NCBI GenBank assembly: GCA_030248065.1
Contig: JASAMV010004872.1
Location: 50,591-114,590, forward strand
Direction of reading: 5' to 3'
DNA length: 64,000 nucleotides
Origin: Rhynchonema sp. JSB1_4
Lineage: Eukaryota; Nematoda; Chromadorea; Monhysterida; Xyalidae
In this document: positions 1-14,500 of the stretch, piece by piece
How positions within the stretch are numbered: position 1 is the first letter of the stretch
Layout: each line of letters opens with the position of its first letter
Translations under genes and position numbers: made by a program
Notes under the pieces: generated by a model
Seen by the model: the letters and a program-made list of their open reading frames with translations, nothing else
Told to the model about the DNA's origin: nothing
The model's database searches: none

Positions 1-67
1 GCTCGACACGTCCCGAAAATTCGTAGTCGGTTATTCGCTATTAGTCACATTCGATAGATACCGCACT

Positions 68-857
68 TAAAAGTCACACATGGGACGATAGACTCTATAT
101 TTACTCTAATTGAGATCTACATTGATCTCGTAGCTCTGGTAAAAGCGATGTCACAACGGATCTCGCGCTTAACTCCTGAATAGTGTGGACCTGTATGTTG
201 ACTCACTTTTGGTTTACAGGCTGTTATTGTGCGACGGTGCAGTCCCGGAGCACAGGTTCAGGTCCGCCATTCAGGCCCGGCTGGAGCCTAAGCCTAAGCC
301 TATAAATGGGTCAAATATGAGAGCCCTGAATCGGCCGGGCATGAAAAACTGGGCCTGAACTTCCGGGCCTGAAAAGTCGCGGAGTAACAGGCTGTCTGTG
401 AAAAGTTCGGCGCGAGCGCTCAACCAAACAGATCAATGTCGACAGAATGTAGACTCTACATTTCGATCTCATTTTGTGTGTGTGTGTTGCTTTTTTATTA
501 TTGCAATTTGGTGTGTCATTTATTTTGTAAGCACGTTAGGTAGGAAAATCGCCTTCTTGAAGTTGTAAAATAAAATGGTATTCTACAAATATTTTATGCG
601 CAAGACACAAAATGAGATCGAAGTAGAGTCTGTGCTTACAGTCTACATTTGAGCTTTTTCAGTCACAGCGCGCGCGCCAAAATGTTCGCAGACATCCTGT
701 AGACCAAAATGAGTCTACATTACAGGTCTACACTCATTCAGCAGTTAAGCGCGAGATCAGTTGTGACATCGTTGTTGGTCGACATCGCTTAGGTACCAGA
801 GTTACGAGATCAGTAGTGTCTAGAGTTAATAGAGTCTGCTCTCCCATGTGTGACCCT
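68..857. repeat. Foldback (inverted-repeat) element with a nested insertion
   Basis: Bases about 72-212 read as an imperfect reverse complement of about 700-853; shared blocks include gtcacacatggga, gatctcgcgcttaact and tagacctgta. The pairing resumes further in: about 388-480 against 590-700, sharing cgatctcattttgtgt. The left arm is interrupted by about 160 bp (225-386) bounded by the direct repeat acaggctgt (216-224 and 387-395). This is the layout of a non-autonomous foldback or MITE-type element that received a second insertion. No coding capacity is visible and I could not fix a target-site duplication for the outer element. Confidence 0.6.
225..386. mobile_element. Small insertion with TTAGGC repeats inside the foldback element
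   Basis: This ~160-bp segment breaks the left arm of the 68-857 inverted repeat and is flanked on both sides by acaggctgt, which looks like a 9-bp target duplication. It is rich in gggcc-type words and contains about two and a half tandem copies of agcctaa near 285-300, the complement of TTAGGC. It has no ORF. It could be a SINE- or MITE-like unit; I cannot name the family. Confidence 0.4.
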
Positions 858-2979
858 TAGGTACGGTATCATTTTCATTTTCGGTATTCGCTGCGCCAGG
901 TCATCGGCAGTGCTAATACGCATCGGATTCTGTTCAAGCAGGCGGGTTTTCCTCATCTCTGATACAAGTCCATGTGCTCTAACACCAAAAAATAGGGTTT
1001 TGTGCGACCTCCAACCTTGTTCCGTTCGTTAATACTCTTGCAATCTGTAATCCTGTGTGTGATTAATGGAAGAGCACAGAACATATACCTGATATACTCT
1101 CTTATGCTAAAAGCATTTTCTGCGAGTTTTTTTATCAACCCAAATGCATGTGTCCCGCGAGATCGAAGCATGAGCTAATCATCACAATTTCTCGAGGCTT
1201 CCTGTCACCAGGTCAGCCTTGAGTCTGAGCGAGTTAGCGGAACGCGCGATGCAAACACATTTTATATTGACGATTTATATTCCGCAAATTTCCGCTTTTT
1301 ACCATTTAATGAACATTTTGATGTTCAAGTTTCTTACAATTGGTGGGTGAGCAAGCTCCATACCGCTTGCACATCGAGTGAAAATTTGGGGTGGGGGCTA
1401 CGTTGGAAAGTTCCCGACAGAACAAGGACCAAACGGATTGGGGTGGGGATGCGGATCGGAATTCCCCGGACAGGCCCTCGTTCGGGGCGACTATTTTGTC
1501 GCCGGAAATAAGCCGAGCCGTGTGACACAGGTTTTTGCGAAAATTTTATTGGGCTCAACTTGATATGCATGAGGCGTAACTTGAAAGGTGAGACCTTCCT
1601 TGTCAATGTACATAAACATGTCTGGCAAGCCATTCGTATGCCAGCGGTCAATTTTTGACAGCGCGCAAAACTTGAGTCTGCCCGTTGCGCTTGCACACCG
1701 GTTTGCAAGCACAAGAGTACACGGGGAATTGCAATGACCAACTTTTACACTATAAACTTTTAAATAAAATCATGCGCGTGTGAGTCGGCCAAGCAAACCA
1801 CTTGAAGCACATAAGTATCTCAGACCTACGGCCCCATTTCAACAAAAAGAAGACGCCCGGGGTCTGATGTACCCTTATGGGTCCCACACATGCCGTTTTT
1901 GGCGTGTTAATGCTATCACGGCATGCAGGACCCGTGGTAACCGTGGCTGTTTCAATCTCATTGACTTCGTGTTTTCTATTCAAATTTGGTAAAACTTCGC
2001 CGAATGTCAGACTTTTTAAAACAAACTGAAGGATTTTAAAGAAACATCTTAGAAATTTTTTTCCAACCCTGTATCTAGGTACATCTTTTGGTGGTTAGCG
2101 GAAGCGGAATTAGTCAGGTTTCTTTTGGCCCCAACGTGCCAATGGTGCTAGGTTTCAGGCACTGAGTTTTTGACGAAACTTCTCTTCTGTCTGCGTCTGT
2201 CGATCTGATGTTGCTTTGCCTGCAAGACGCGCATTTGCTCTATAGTAAGTTTATAGTCCGTACCATGTACTTTTTAGTGGCGTTCTCATGCTGTCGGTTT
2301 TGCGTTTTTGGCCGGAGAAGATAAAAGCACGCAAACAACATGCCACACAGGTATGTACATTACAGGGTATGCGATAATGTTCTGCCGCCAGATGTAAGTG
2401 AGTGAATAACTTCCGCTGAAATCCTATTGATTGACTGACAACAGCCGACACATTTTTCGGTGTGCTTCTTTCATTGCGCTTCTCCTATAATCGCATAAAC
2501 GGTTGGACTTGTGAGGCACATTTGTGACAACCTATACAAAACCGACTTACCGCTGAAATCTGCTTAGGAACCCTGAGTTGTTTTCTCCAGATTTTCTTTG
2601 CTTGCGTTGAATTTTCAAATGGATCAATAGTATGATCCCACGGTTTAGCCCAAGACAGTAAGAAATGCCGTACAATGGGGTGCACTCGCATCAGAAACAC
2701 GCCCATGTGTTCGGAAAGTTTCCGATTAAGGGGGCTTAATTGGGAAAAAAGATTTTTCGTCCCTCACGAACACCTATTATAATGCACTTCATTACTGCAC
2801 CCAAAAACACACGAATAAGAGCTTCAACAGTGTAATTTTCGTGTTAACAAGTATTTGTTAGTTAGTCATTTAAGCTGCCCCGAACGCAGGTAATTGTACC
2901 GCCTATACACTTTGAAAGAAATTAAGCCAGATACCTGACTGTTCGAAAAGCACTTGACACAGTTTCGTGCCGCAGCAAT
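858..2979. other. Intergenic region, nothing recognised
   Basis: Only short chance open frames are present, on both strands, with no splice or codon pattern like that of the two good genes in this window. A G-rich stretch near 1378-1500 is the only compositional feature noticed. Confidence 0.5.
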
Positions 2980-2984
2980 GCTGC

Positions 2985-3125
2985 GGATAAGCCCCCAGTG
3001 GGGGGTTTTAATTGGGTTATCCGAGAATCTCCTGCGGGCCTATTCGGGGATTCTTTTATTTTAAAATCTCAAATCCAATGTGTATCCCAAATAAGCCCCC
3101 AGGGCACTTATTTGGCATTCTCCGG
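2985..3125 (+). repeat. Dispersed repeat, copy 1 (aataagcccccagggc family)
   Basis: The segment contains cccccagtgggg, gttttaattgggttatcc and aataagcccccagggcactta. Recognisably related sequence recurs at about 4078-4205 and, inverted, at about 52485-52615. It is non-coding; the superfamily is not determined. Confidence 0.45.
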
Positions 3126-3837
3126 TATCTTTTTTACTTGCCATTTTTTGTACATATACGTCTGCCTGACGAAACTGGGATGTGTGGTGTGTGTGTGTGT
3201 GTGCCTTCTCCTCTCCGCTGCGTTTTGGCTACAAACATCTGTCGAGTAAAAATATTTCACTAATAATTATGTCTTCACCTTTTTGTATCCAATCTTGTTG
3301 AGCTGCGGAGCGCGTCCGTCCTAGATAAATGGGTGTATTATGGCAACGATCAGGTGCAAGAGGCATCAGCAGCAGTTACTATCAAAGTAAGCCCAAATGG
3401 CAGGCGTTTCGCTCATGTAAACGATTGTTGGTTTATCATTTTGTGTTTTTTAATATTTATAGGTGTATAGGTTATGCTTATGCTAAATCGCGCCTGTGCG
3501 CTACAGCTGTTTACCAAATCCATGCTTCAAGCAACGGAGCAACTTTCAGAACAGTTTACCTAATATAATCTGCAGAAATCTCCGAAAATTCTGTGAAAAA
3601 AAGTGAAAACATAAATTCCGATGCTTGGTGTAGAACCGAAACTCGTCGATAAACCCTCCCCCATCTAAAATGTTTTGCACTCTCAGTCTCGTGAACATGT
3701 GGTACAGGTAACGTCTCATGAAGCGAAGTGTAGACGCCGTTCGCAACTTGAAAAAATGTGAGCACCTTATTTCGTGAAACTTCCAAACAAGCGGCCTGCG
3801 CTGTTACTCGAGGAGAAAATGTTGTGCCTTGGAGAGA

Positions 3838-3957
<120 letters not shown>

Positions 3958-4077
3958 GGCGCAACACTGCTTTATTTTCCGCTTCAAGCACTTGCAAATC
4001 ATGTCTCACTTCTCACATCCTAGCCGTCACCGTTCACCAATATGGTTTGAAAGCGAAGCGCCCAGGTTAAAGTAGTC

Positions 4078-4205
4078 TCTTATATTCGGAAATGTTCCTT
4101 ATAAGAGCTCTGGGCTTTTATTTGGGATAACTTTTTTTATTTTCCAGTCTCAAAACAGGTGCGGAACCTAAATAAGTGCCCAGGGCCTGTCATTCGGAGT
4201 TCTCG
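4078..4205 (+). repeat. Dispersed repeat, copy 2 (aataagtgcccagggc family)
   Basis: Shares the words ttatttgggataac and aataagtgcccagggcc with the segments near 2985-3125 and 52485-52615. Non-coding. Confidence 0.4.
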
Positions 4206-5559
4206 ATTGCTTCACCTTCACCACGCGTTCCTGCGGATATACGGACGGCTTCACGCTGATATTTTATGCGCACGGACTGTCACTGCCAGATTTCACAGCA
4301 AGAACGTTTGCCAAGCGAATGCATTCCAGCACAACCTTGGTCTTGATCGCTAGAAAACGCCCGGTCCATAAATAAATAAGTCGTTTCGTTGCATTAGGTA
4401 TGCAAGCGGATAACTGCCAGGTCCAATATGAGCACGTGGAATACGAGAGGGCTGATTATTAGCTCCTTCTACAGAGAACGTTCCCTGTTAGCTCATCAGA
4501 CTGGAAATCTGCACACGAGTTCAGAACCCGTCCGGCACGGGCGTACACGGCCTCTTATCACGTCAGGAGCAGGCTGAAGCGCCCATAAATTTTCCATGTT
4601 TATACCGTGTGTTGCCCTGTTTTTGATATCACTCTTGTCTGTTCTGTTCCCATTTTCTGTTCGGCGTAACGAAGGCCCATTTCTGTGAAAGTTTTTCGAG
4701 CAAAAACCAAAGGAACTGAACGATCGAATAGTTTTGAATTTAATGTTCCCAAACTGTGTTGAATCGCGGAGAGATGCATATTCAAAATGCTCTGCTTTTC
4801 GCGGGCGACCCTGTCTGCCAAACTGCTTGTCATACAACCATCAAGAAGCGCTGGTAAGGTGGTTCTTGTTCATGCATGTTAAGTATTGGTCGCACAATGG
4901 CTATGATGAAAATCGACTCAAATTTTCATAAACTGACAAGCCAGAAAATGACGTTACTCAGCGCCACAACCTGCCGATCACTCACAAGCATGCAGCAAAC
5001 GGAATGTTTTACAGCCGCAGCAACGAGATGTTGTGCAACTGGCTTTATTTTCGGTGAAAACGTTTCGTTTAATAAAATGCAAGTTGATGCTCAATGGTTA
5101 AGAGTGACACAGTCTGATCAGGGTTCATTTTTGGACTTCCGATAAGTTTTCCTTTAGTCATTGTGGACCAATACATATATGTACCTACTGCATGTAGGTA
5201 TATCAACTGTATTTGGGTATCTTTTGTTGCTACAGTTTGCATATTCCACCCACCAGCTGATATGTTTGACGTGCCTGTGTTTTCCTAATTTTGCATTTTT
5301 GCAAATTGCACGTCTTACCTTTCGGGTGTGCAACTTGCTGCTATAGATTGATCCATGCATCTATAGGTCTCTGGTGCAAATTTAGATTTTGCAATACCAA
5401 CTCCATACACGTTTTCCTGATATAAAATGCACATACCCAACAGAAGATAATGCAGGTGCTTGCATTTTCTGCACCGCAATGCAGAACAATGCAAACTTGT
5501 GCAGATAAATGCAAGTATATATGCAAGTACAGTATGTATCACATTGCAGTGTTCTCGCA

Positions 5560-8500
5560 ATGGACGCATGCGACAGTCCGAGCACGGCCGTGAGGAAGAT
5601 GCAGGAGCTCGATGAATTGGACCAACGAATAGGGGGCCAACCACAGAACAACGGCAGTGCAGCAATTGGGGATGGTAGTGGCAGTCAGGTCAGTTGCGTG
5701 GTGATGTTGCAATTTGCTGTTTTATTTAGATTGATACGGGGGTCATACACATAGAACGATATCAAGCTTGGTGATATTAAGGATAACAAAAGAAATTTAG
5801 CGACGCCACACTAATTCTGGCGTAAAAGATGTTCCGCGACCTTAAATGAATATCTAATAAGCTGAACGAAATTAGCGGCTCCAGTAAATTTCTTAATATC
5901 CTTAATGCAAGTATCAAGCGCTCCTTTTTCGAACGGGATGCGAAATGGGAGCATAATTTTACCCTTTTCTTCCAGTATATTTTAAAACAGTTCTGATGCG
6001 GTCAGTTCTGTTTCATAGCACCTACTGGTCAAGATGCGGGTTCGCCTGGAAATTTTCCCGCTGAGGGCTAAAGCGTGCGCTCCGTTTGTGCTTTTTTTAC
6101 AAGTTGGACCCAGTCAAGTTAGATGTGAGCCCAACACCGATGGGCCAACGTCTGTTGCTGTTCTCTGATGTGCCACAAAATATAGATAGCAATATAATGA
6201 GGTATAGTCCAACCACGTGCTCATGCGACGACTGTTTAAGCTTTCTTGGCCAGATTCAAAAATGCGTCGGTTACACGTGTTTTCGCAAACAAAAGAAAGA
6301 GATTGGGCCGAGAGACATAATGACAAGTTCCAGCTGGCTGTGTTGCGTGCTTACGCGAACAGCAACATCGTTCAACACACAAATGTTTTGGGAGTCAAAA
6401 GGGAATTTACGCACCGAGGCAAAGAGCGTGTTTTTAAATAATGCATGCGTTTCTCTTTCTTTCATTTCCGAAATACAATGGACTATACAATGTACATTGT
6501 GTGCTGCAAAAAACGGTGTTTAAACACTGAGACGTGGCCCATGTTATACCAACGCACCCACGCGATTGCGTGACTACATTGACACTCACGAATGATCCAT
6601 CTATTTGCATTTTCCGACCCGAAAGATGCGGACCGACATTTCATTCATGCACTACGTTTATTTCCGGCTCGAGCGAACGCGTCCGGTCACTTATTCATAA
6701 AAGGTTATGTATATGTATGTTTATGCTGATTTTGAACCGGACCCATAAACCACCGGATTCTAATCATATTGCCCAGTTCCGTGTCCAACCAGTCCGGGCT
6801 CCACTTATCGGGTCCCACGGGCTCCAGAAGCCGGGCCCCACCTGCAACCGAATTGGGTCGATCGTGGGTTGCGGGACTGAACAATTGTTTCATCTCACTG
6901 CTTTCCAGCCGCAGCTCACGCAATACTCTGCTGGCGTTGTAGTCACTTCGTGTAACCATTACCGCATTTTCTCTAATAGAAGCCCCCGGGTCCGGAACAT
7001 CTCTAAAAATAGAAGCCTCCTGCCACTTGTGCACCAGCACTCACAGTCCAGTGATGTGCACTAACAGGCGCAGTTTTGTGCTATTGATTGTGTACGAACT
7101 GTGAAAATGGTAATATTTTCGAATTTTATGTTCATTTCACTTCTCATGCACCCGATTGCTTTCTTGTGCAGATTTTTGCCATAAGGTGTGGAGCTCACTG
7201 GAGCCAGAATGTCGCTGAAAAAATAGAAGTCCCCTGTCAATAGCAGCCCCCTCTGATAGAAACACCGGGGTCGGAGGGTATGGCTGAAAAAATAGAAGCT
7301 CAGAGCTTGTGTTGGAGGAAATACGGTACATGCGTGTTTACGAGCATCTCACACTTCTTTCGGCATTATGGCCAATCCCGCAAGTGTGGTAACTAACTAC
7401 AGCTGGCGCCTTAGAACATTCAGGCAGCACTCGAACACCACCAACCTCGTCAAAGTTGTATGTCGAACAATTTTCACTGCCTCGGCTTGAAATTTCTTAG
7501 AAAAACCGACGGAAGTCTCATTTCATCGCTTTTTTCAATGTTCTGAATCTGCAGTTGTGTCATATGAGGGCTCAATTGTCTTGTGCGAGATGGCAGTGTC
7601 TTAGAAACACCATGTGGTGCGGGGAAGCATATATACGCGCAGATATTTCTTGATAAACTATTTGCTTCCATCTACTGGGTCGGGGTGTCAGCTAAGCACT
7701 GTACATATCAGAGTTTTGATAATAATTCTGCATTTGCGCCGTTTTTCATAAAGGGGCATTGGATTCCGATTTTTTCTTGTCCTACAATTGTGGCCCGGTC
7801 AAGTGGGGACCGACCAGAGGTTTACTTTCAGGGCTAGGCTTAGACTTAGACCTACACTTATTACTAGGCTTAGGCTTAGGCGTACACTAAGGGTTGAGGG
7901 TTGAGGGCAGCCTACGCTAAGCCTAACCCTGAAAGTGAACTCTCTCGTCGGGCCCCAATTGACCGGGCCCCAACTGTAGGAGAATACAGATTTTTCTATC
8001 AAATACGCCATATTCTCATTATACTGTATATTTTTGTCCGAGCGCGCAGTCGTAATCTCATTGTAATGAGCAAGCTCTCGCACATCAAGTCACCCAGAAA
8101 GTTTGAGATTATAGACCAGAGAGGACACAGCTTGCGGAGAAAGGACAACAGGGGGCGTGGTCGCCGTTGAAACCTGAAGCCCCTGCTGCTTGGAACTACT
8201 GCCCCCGATGGATTTTTTCATGCCTGATGCGCTTCTGGTCACAGATGCGTCATATGGCTGAACCCATTGAGCAGCCCGAAAAGCGTGCGACTTGGCCTGT
8301 CGCAAATCTTTGGACGTTAGGCCGCAGATGTTGTTGTCGAATCACACCATTACCAAGTTCATACACTGCAGACGTACGCCTTAGATGACCAACTGCCTGT
8401 GTATGAGTGAGTCAATGAAAATTAATTTTGCCAGGAAGATTTGCCAATTGCCGATTAACTACGTTTCCCACAGGGCCCACTGTATGCATTACCCATTTTT

Positions 8501-11500
8501 ACCTTGGGTTGCAAAACCACGGCGCTTTGACCAAAAATACATAGGCGGGTTTCGCCCCGCATAATGAAATCACGTCCGTGAGTCCTATCAAGCGAATACG
8601 TGCCCCTCGGCAATAAGGAAATGACAAAAGTTCGTTCGCCTCCTATAGCACTATCGTCGTGTTTCTCGAATCTGATGCACACGGATCAACTTTGTGCGAA
8701 CTGTACACTGTTTCGTCATGCAATCAACCTTGTTAACGTTAAACATACCATTATGGTAGCGCATGATAGATAAGTACTGTAGCGTGTACATCATGTAGGT
8801 GTTGATAATATGTTTCAAAAAAGGCAACGAGATGGCAATGATACAAGACCAAGATGCGGGGGGGGGCAAGACGCTTTTGAAACGCGTCCAAGTGCGAAAC
8901 ATTCCGTGTCCGCGCAAAGTTTTTTTTTCATTATTTTATTGCCATTGACCCAAATTCCCGAAAGCGCCACCGCCATCGGGGGCGGCTGCGCAACGGTGTA
9001 TTGATATATCTTACGCTATCCACCTCGGTGCGTAAATTCCATTTTACTTCCAAAACATGCGTGCGTTAAAAAACGCTGCGGTTCGCGTAAGCACGCAACG
9101 AATTTAGGCCAGCCTGCTGGAAGTTGCCATCATCGTATTTGGCGGGGCAACCAGCCCCCCGGGCGGCGCTTTCGAAAATTTGGGCCATTGTGTGGGTGCT
9201 TAAAGTTGAAACATGTATCGATATGTATTTCCTCTGCGAATGTACAAGTGGTGTGCAGGAAAATAGGTATGTATGTATTTTGTTTCTCATTTTGGTATTG
9301 ATACCCTCCGGGTACATGTGGCATATGAAAACAACCTGTGGGTTCATAACATGCTGGTTGTTGGTTTGTTTTTGTCTTGTGCCGCGTAGAAATGAGCCTC
9401 CTCAAAGCACATTTTAGCTGTCATTTCCGATTTCGCGCACGCCACAGGTTCTTCGCCATTGTTTGCATTGCTGAACAAATACAGTACGCCTGGAATACGG
9501 CCATTTTTTGCTAAATTTCTTGGGGCTCCTGACTGTTTAAAAATTCCAAGTCCCTGAGTTACAAAATGTTCACTATTCCCCGTTAATTGGAACTCAGCAT
9601 GTTTGCTGCTTGTCAAGGCCGTCGCACCAACGGCCGGCAGCATGAGAGTCATTCACGATTTGAATTCGACAATTATAATGATCCATTCTTTCATTTATTT
9701 GAACGAGGTGTGTTAAAAATGTGTTGACAATTGATCGAGGCAAACAAAATAGTGTACATTTTTGACTGAAACTAAAATTTGCTGGCAGCCGCCATTTTAA
9801 ATGATCTAGGCTGAACTATATTTCCCTCGTGTATAAGTGGCCGACCATTAGGTGTCACGTGATCGTGGCATGGCAACATTACTTCATCATAGCCGTTGAT
9901 TGATGCAATAACCCAGTCAGCTAACGGTATCATACCCGAATAGCATCAGCAGAATTGAATAGACAAGGCAGTAGATTTGAAATGCACGTCAATGCTAGCT
10001 TTTTTCACTTAAATGCTGATTGCCATCGTTTTGAGCATCCCGCAGACTATGTAATTTTAAGCTGGCAGTTCAAGCTTACTTTTGAATTATAATTGAATTT
10101 CACTGTCAAGTCCTTGGTGATCGTCAGTTACTGTAACGTCTGTCCATTTTATACCGATCCCTTTTGGTAATTTCACTACTACACATCGTTTGGCTGTCTT
10201 TTAGCCGCGAACCCCCTCGCCGTGAAATTTATCCTGTGATCTGGTCTCCTAATCCCTCATAACACCGCCAAGGTACAAACCTGGATCTAAACTTCATCTA
10301 CAGTCCTTTCCCGGTCGATCGAAATGAGCGAATGCCAATTTGCAGCCCAAGCCAAAGTTCAAACAATCGAAACCTACATTTGAGCCGATGCAGGCATCGA
10401 TTTGAGGACAAGCTACTACATACTCGTAGTAATGATGCACAAATTTAACAACATTAACCTCAACTGCAACAACTATCTATTGCAGCGGCACTGTTCGTTC
10501 ACGGATGAGTCGCCAGCGACGAGTCTCAATCGCGAACGCACCAAACGTAACATATTGATGGAACCGGGCACTGCGCTGCTGATGGCGTCCACCGGTGTCT
10601 ACAGCGTGTCACTGGTGCACAAACTCAGGCCCGTGCTGAGGACAATGCAGTTGTTGGGGTTGTTGCCCGGTTGGTTGCATGAGGGACGTAGGGCTATGTT
10701 CAATTTATACTGATCATTTATGTTTGCATGTCCTGTGCTCTTTGCCGGTCGTGTAGGGCTACCAACCTAAAACAACTTTGCTATTCACATGGTTCATATA
10801 CCTGGCTTCTTGCACCAGCATTGCATTCTTGGGTCGCAAAAAAACTCTTGCTCCATAACCCCTTGCCGTAAGCCGGACGGCCCAATATACATACATGACA
10901 TCTACAGTATACTGTGGCGATGAACACACGCTGGTGTTGCACATCTATATTCGGGTAGTACACTACGCACAATGGGGTTTACGCTGAACATGATTGTGGT
11001 TAACTGCCGTTCGGTGAGAACAAAATAAATAGTTTTACATGCAAACGTCAACAACCACATCAGTGACAATGATATTAGCATCAGATATGTCCTGTGCTCT
11101 ATCGTCAATGTTTTGGGGCTCGTTTGACTTTGATTTGGCCCGAGATGAGTAACGAGACGTTTCTCTCTGCCTCCTTTAGATTTCTATTCTCAATCTTAAG
11201 CCTATGCTCTAACCAAACCATATTGAGCCCAAGCTCCGGCTCAGACTCAGGCTGAATTTGAAACGCGAGCGCTAAACTTTCGGACACAAATTTGAGCAAT
11301 CATGACTAACAGGTTACATGCGTCATGATTGTTTGATGCCAGCCAGCTAAGTTGTCATACATGTGTACATTCGAACAGAAGTCCGGCCGCTGTTACACCA
11401 TTGGGTGGACTTCACAAAACAAAGTCAGGCTCAACGTCAAAGTTCAAAGTCAGATGTTTCGGCGTCATGCATGGGTAATGCACAAGACGCGATTGTCTAA

Positions 11501-14500
11501 ACGAAGGGTATACCATATGACAGGTTGTTGTGCGTGGCTGGATGATTTTCTCGCGATAATATTATTTTGCGGAGGTAGCACAAGCGTTTTAGAAGATTAT
11601 CTCTAAGTTTTGATAATTTCTGACCAGTGGGATTGAAACAGTGTAGCAAACATTGAACGCAGTCAATTCTTTCCTGACCGTTGATGATCGCCAGTTTATT
11701 ACGTTGCCTCGCTTCAGAAAAACATGAAACTCGGTCATAATCTTCCAAAACGCTTGTGCTACATCCTTAAAAGGATGTCATGGCAAGTAGAAGTAGCTAA
11801 AAGCACCCAACCACGCACAACAACCTGTCATACTTGACCCTTCGTTTATAGAAAACAGCGTCTGCTGCACGAGCCAGCGTGACGCCGATACATCTGACTC
11901 TGAACTTTGACGCTGAACTTGATGGTGAGCTTGACTTTGTTTTGTGAATTCCACCCATTGTTGCTGGTACATACAGTACCCCAGCCTTGTTGTTTCAGGC
12001 ACTGTCAGTCCCCCCGGTCGTCAATTGTCCGGCAAATCGTTCATTCGCACATTGCTACTTCGCATCCTGACATTGTTGTATCTACTGATGAACATCTACC
12101 TGATTTATTACAACGTTGGGACAACCATCAGATTCAACGAGAGATTTGGGGTTAGTTTGCGGTCGTCTTGGGGGAAGATTATTAATTTCTCTGGTTTGGG
12201 GTGATTTGTTTCGGCTGCTATTGAGAATTTTTGGCACAGCGAAAAAAGTACCAGTGAAACAGTCACACAGGAAAGTATGTACACATAATGTGATTTTGGG
12301 CTAAAAGGCGAGTTTTTCAATCAGAACCACAGCTCTTTTCATTTGTAATTTAATTCCCCGCTTGGTTTTCATTCAGAAATGGGACGTTCGCACGGTGAGT
12401 GCCATTCTACTTGCCCTCAAGCCTGTGATCAGTGCGGTCAATTTTGTGCTCTTCTTTTGGGCATTCAAAGAACATGTGAGTAATGGCATTCTCTCGTTCA
12501 TTTTAATTTCCTTTAATATTTCTTTTGAATTTATAAATAATTTCTTCAGCTCGAACTCTGCTACAAGATGAATCAGATCGACGCGTTTTTCCGCAACAGT
12601 TTCCAGACTTCGTTAAGCGTAAGTGGCGGCACTGTGAACCAGAAAAACATTAAAACACGAAACAATCATTTTTTGCAAATCGTTCGCATAATTTTAAACG
12701 TCAGGTAACCACGTACAACGTCGCCTTTCTGACCATTGCCGCCACCGCGTTCGTCACACCACTGGCTCTACGAGTGATCGAGCTGTCCGTAAAGGGACTA
12801 CCGTACGTTGACAATTAAATTAAACAAAATAATTCAGACTTGCAACAACACGTTGCGATGTTGTGATGAGTAAATTTTTAGTATAATCTCGACCAATTGG
12901 CTGATGACCGCTGGTCTGCTGATTGGTCCAATGTTATCGCTGTGGAATATCGTCCCGCTCGTGTATTTCGAAATCATCAATCGTGCCATACGCTCGTGGT
13001 GCCATGTGTTGAGGGTGGGTTAGGTTACCTTTCGGGCTGTCTTATGAGCCCGTGTGCTGTGGATTGGAAACGCTTATCGGCTACATGTGAAAGCAATTAT
13101 GCAATGACCATTGATGATGTGCGATTGCACTACTATAGGTACATACAGTAGTCGGTTTTGCCTAAGGCACTCCATCTAGCCCAAGTCGTTGCTTTCAAAC
13201 TTCATACGGGATGCCAATAAGTGATGTGACTCTCACAAGATACACACGAAGAAAGTACCCATTCCTTTTGGTGCAAGACGCCTCACGCTATATAACCGTT
13301 ATTTTGTTTTCCACAGGGCGCTATTCGCAACGAAACACCTCAGTCGCGAAATGAGTCGCTCAAGTTCTACTATCGACAATTCGTCAGGATCTGTGAGGTA
13401 TGCTCAAAGCAGTCTATATGATCTGCTTCTCATTCTTATCTACCACAGTTTGACCACAGTTTGACTGTTCCACATGGTGCATGTCAGCTTGGCGTCATTC
13501 TATACTGCGCGTGCACCTTGTATCCCGTGCAACTTTGTGTCACGTGCAGACAGTGTATCCTGTTTGCATGCATGCACGTGCTGTAAAAAATCATGTGCAT
13601 CAGTCTGACAACGAAATGAAACGTAGTCAACATTGCAATCGTTCCACTGTGATCCCAAGGTGATTAATGCTTCGAGGCGCCTAGGCAGGTTCTCCTGGCT
13701 GGAGACTAAGCCTAGCCTAATCCTCAACAAAAAGCTCTGCCGAAAACTGGCTCATTGTCAAAGTACGAGACTGATGGTGTTTTGCTAATGCTAATGACTT
13801 GTTTAAGAATTTCATTGTATATAATGAGGTATTGCTAATTATCTTAATCCACGTGGGATGTCCCAAGTAAAAAAAATAATTGCGCGGGATACAAAGTCGC
13901 ACGTGATACAATGGCGCACGGGATGCAAAGTACACGCGCGAAACAGTGGCCGACAGTGGTCTGATATGCAAACCCTTATTTCAATCACCAAACCACACAG
14001 CGCAGTATAACATCGATAACGGTGTACCACCACCCAGGTGCAACACAGTGTCGGTCAAACGCTGCATCCGTTCATCATGTTCTCGTTTACCTGGAGTCTG
14101 TTCACTTTGTGCTTTGCCATCTATTTTGTTACGAACCTCAGCGGAGGGGTAAGTGTTGTAAGTTTGACCATCGTTCAGCTTTTTGGTCGATGTGTGAAAC
14201 ATCAGTCTGCCTGATGTGCATGGAAAACGTGGTCATACGTGGACTCTCTTGGGGTCTTTCATCTGTTTGCTTGAATGGATACAATTTCTCAATTTATGTT
14301 AGCTCATGAAAAAAAGTGATGTTGCCTGACATGTCAAGCAAATCTTTTTCCGTCGGCCCGTTTCACTGAATTGTTACCCTGTATAGTCCAGCCACGAACT
14401 CATGAGACGACTTTTTTTTTGAACTTGGCTTGTGCGGATCCAACAATGTTCCGGTTCCACGTATTTCGGAAATGAAAGAAAGAGAAACGCACGTATTTTT

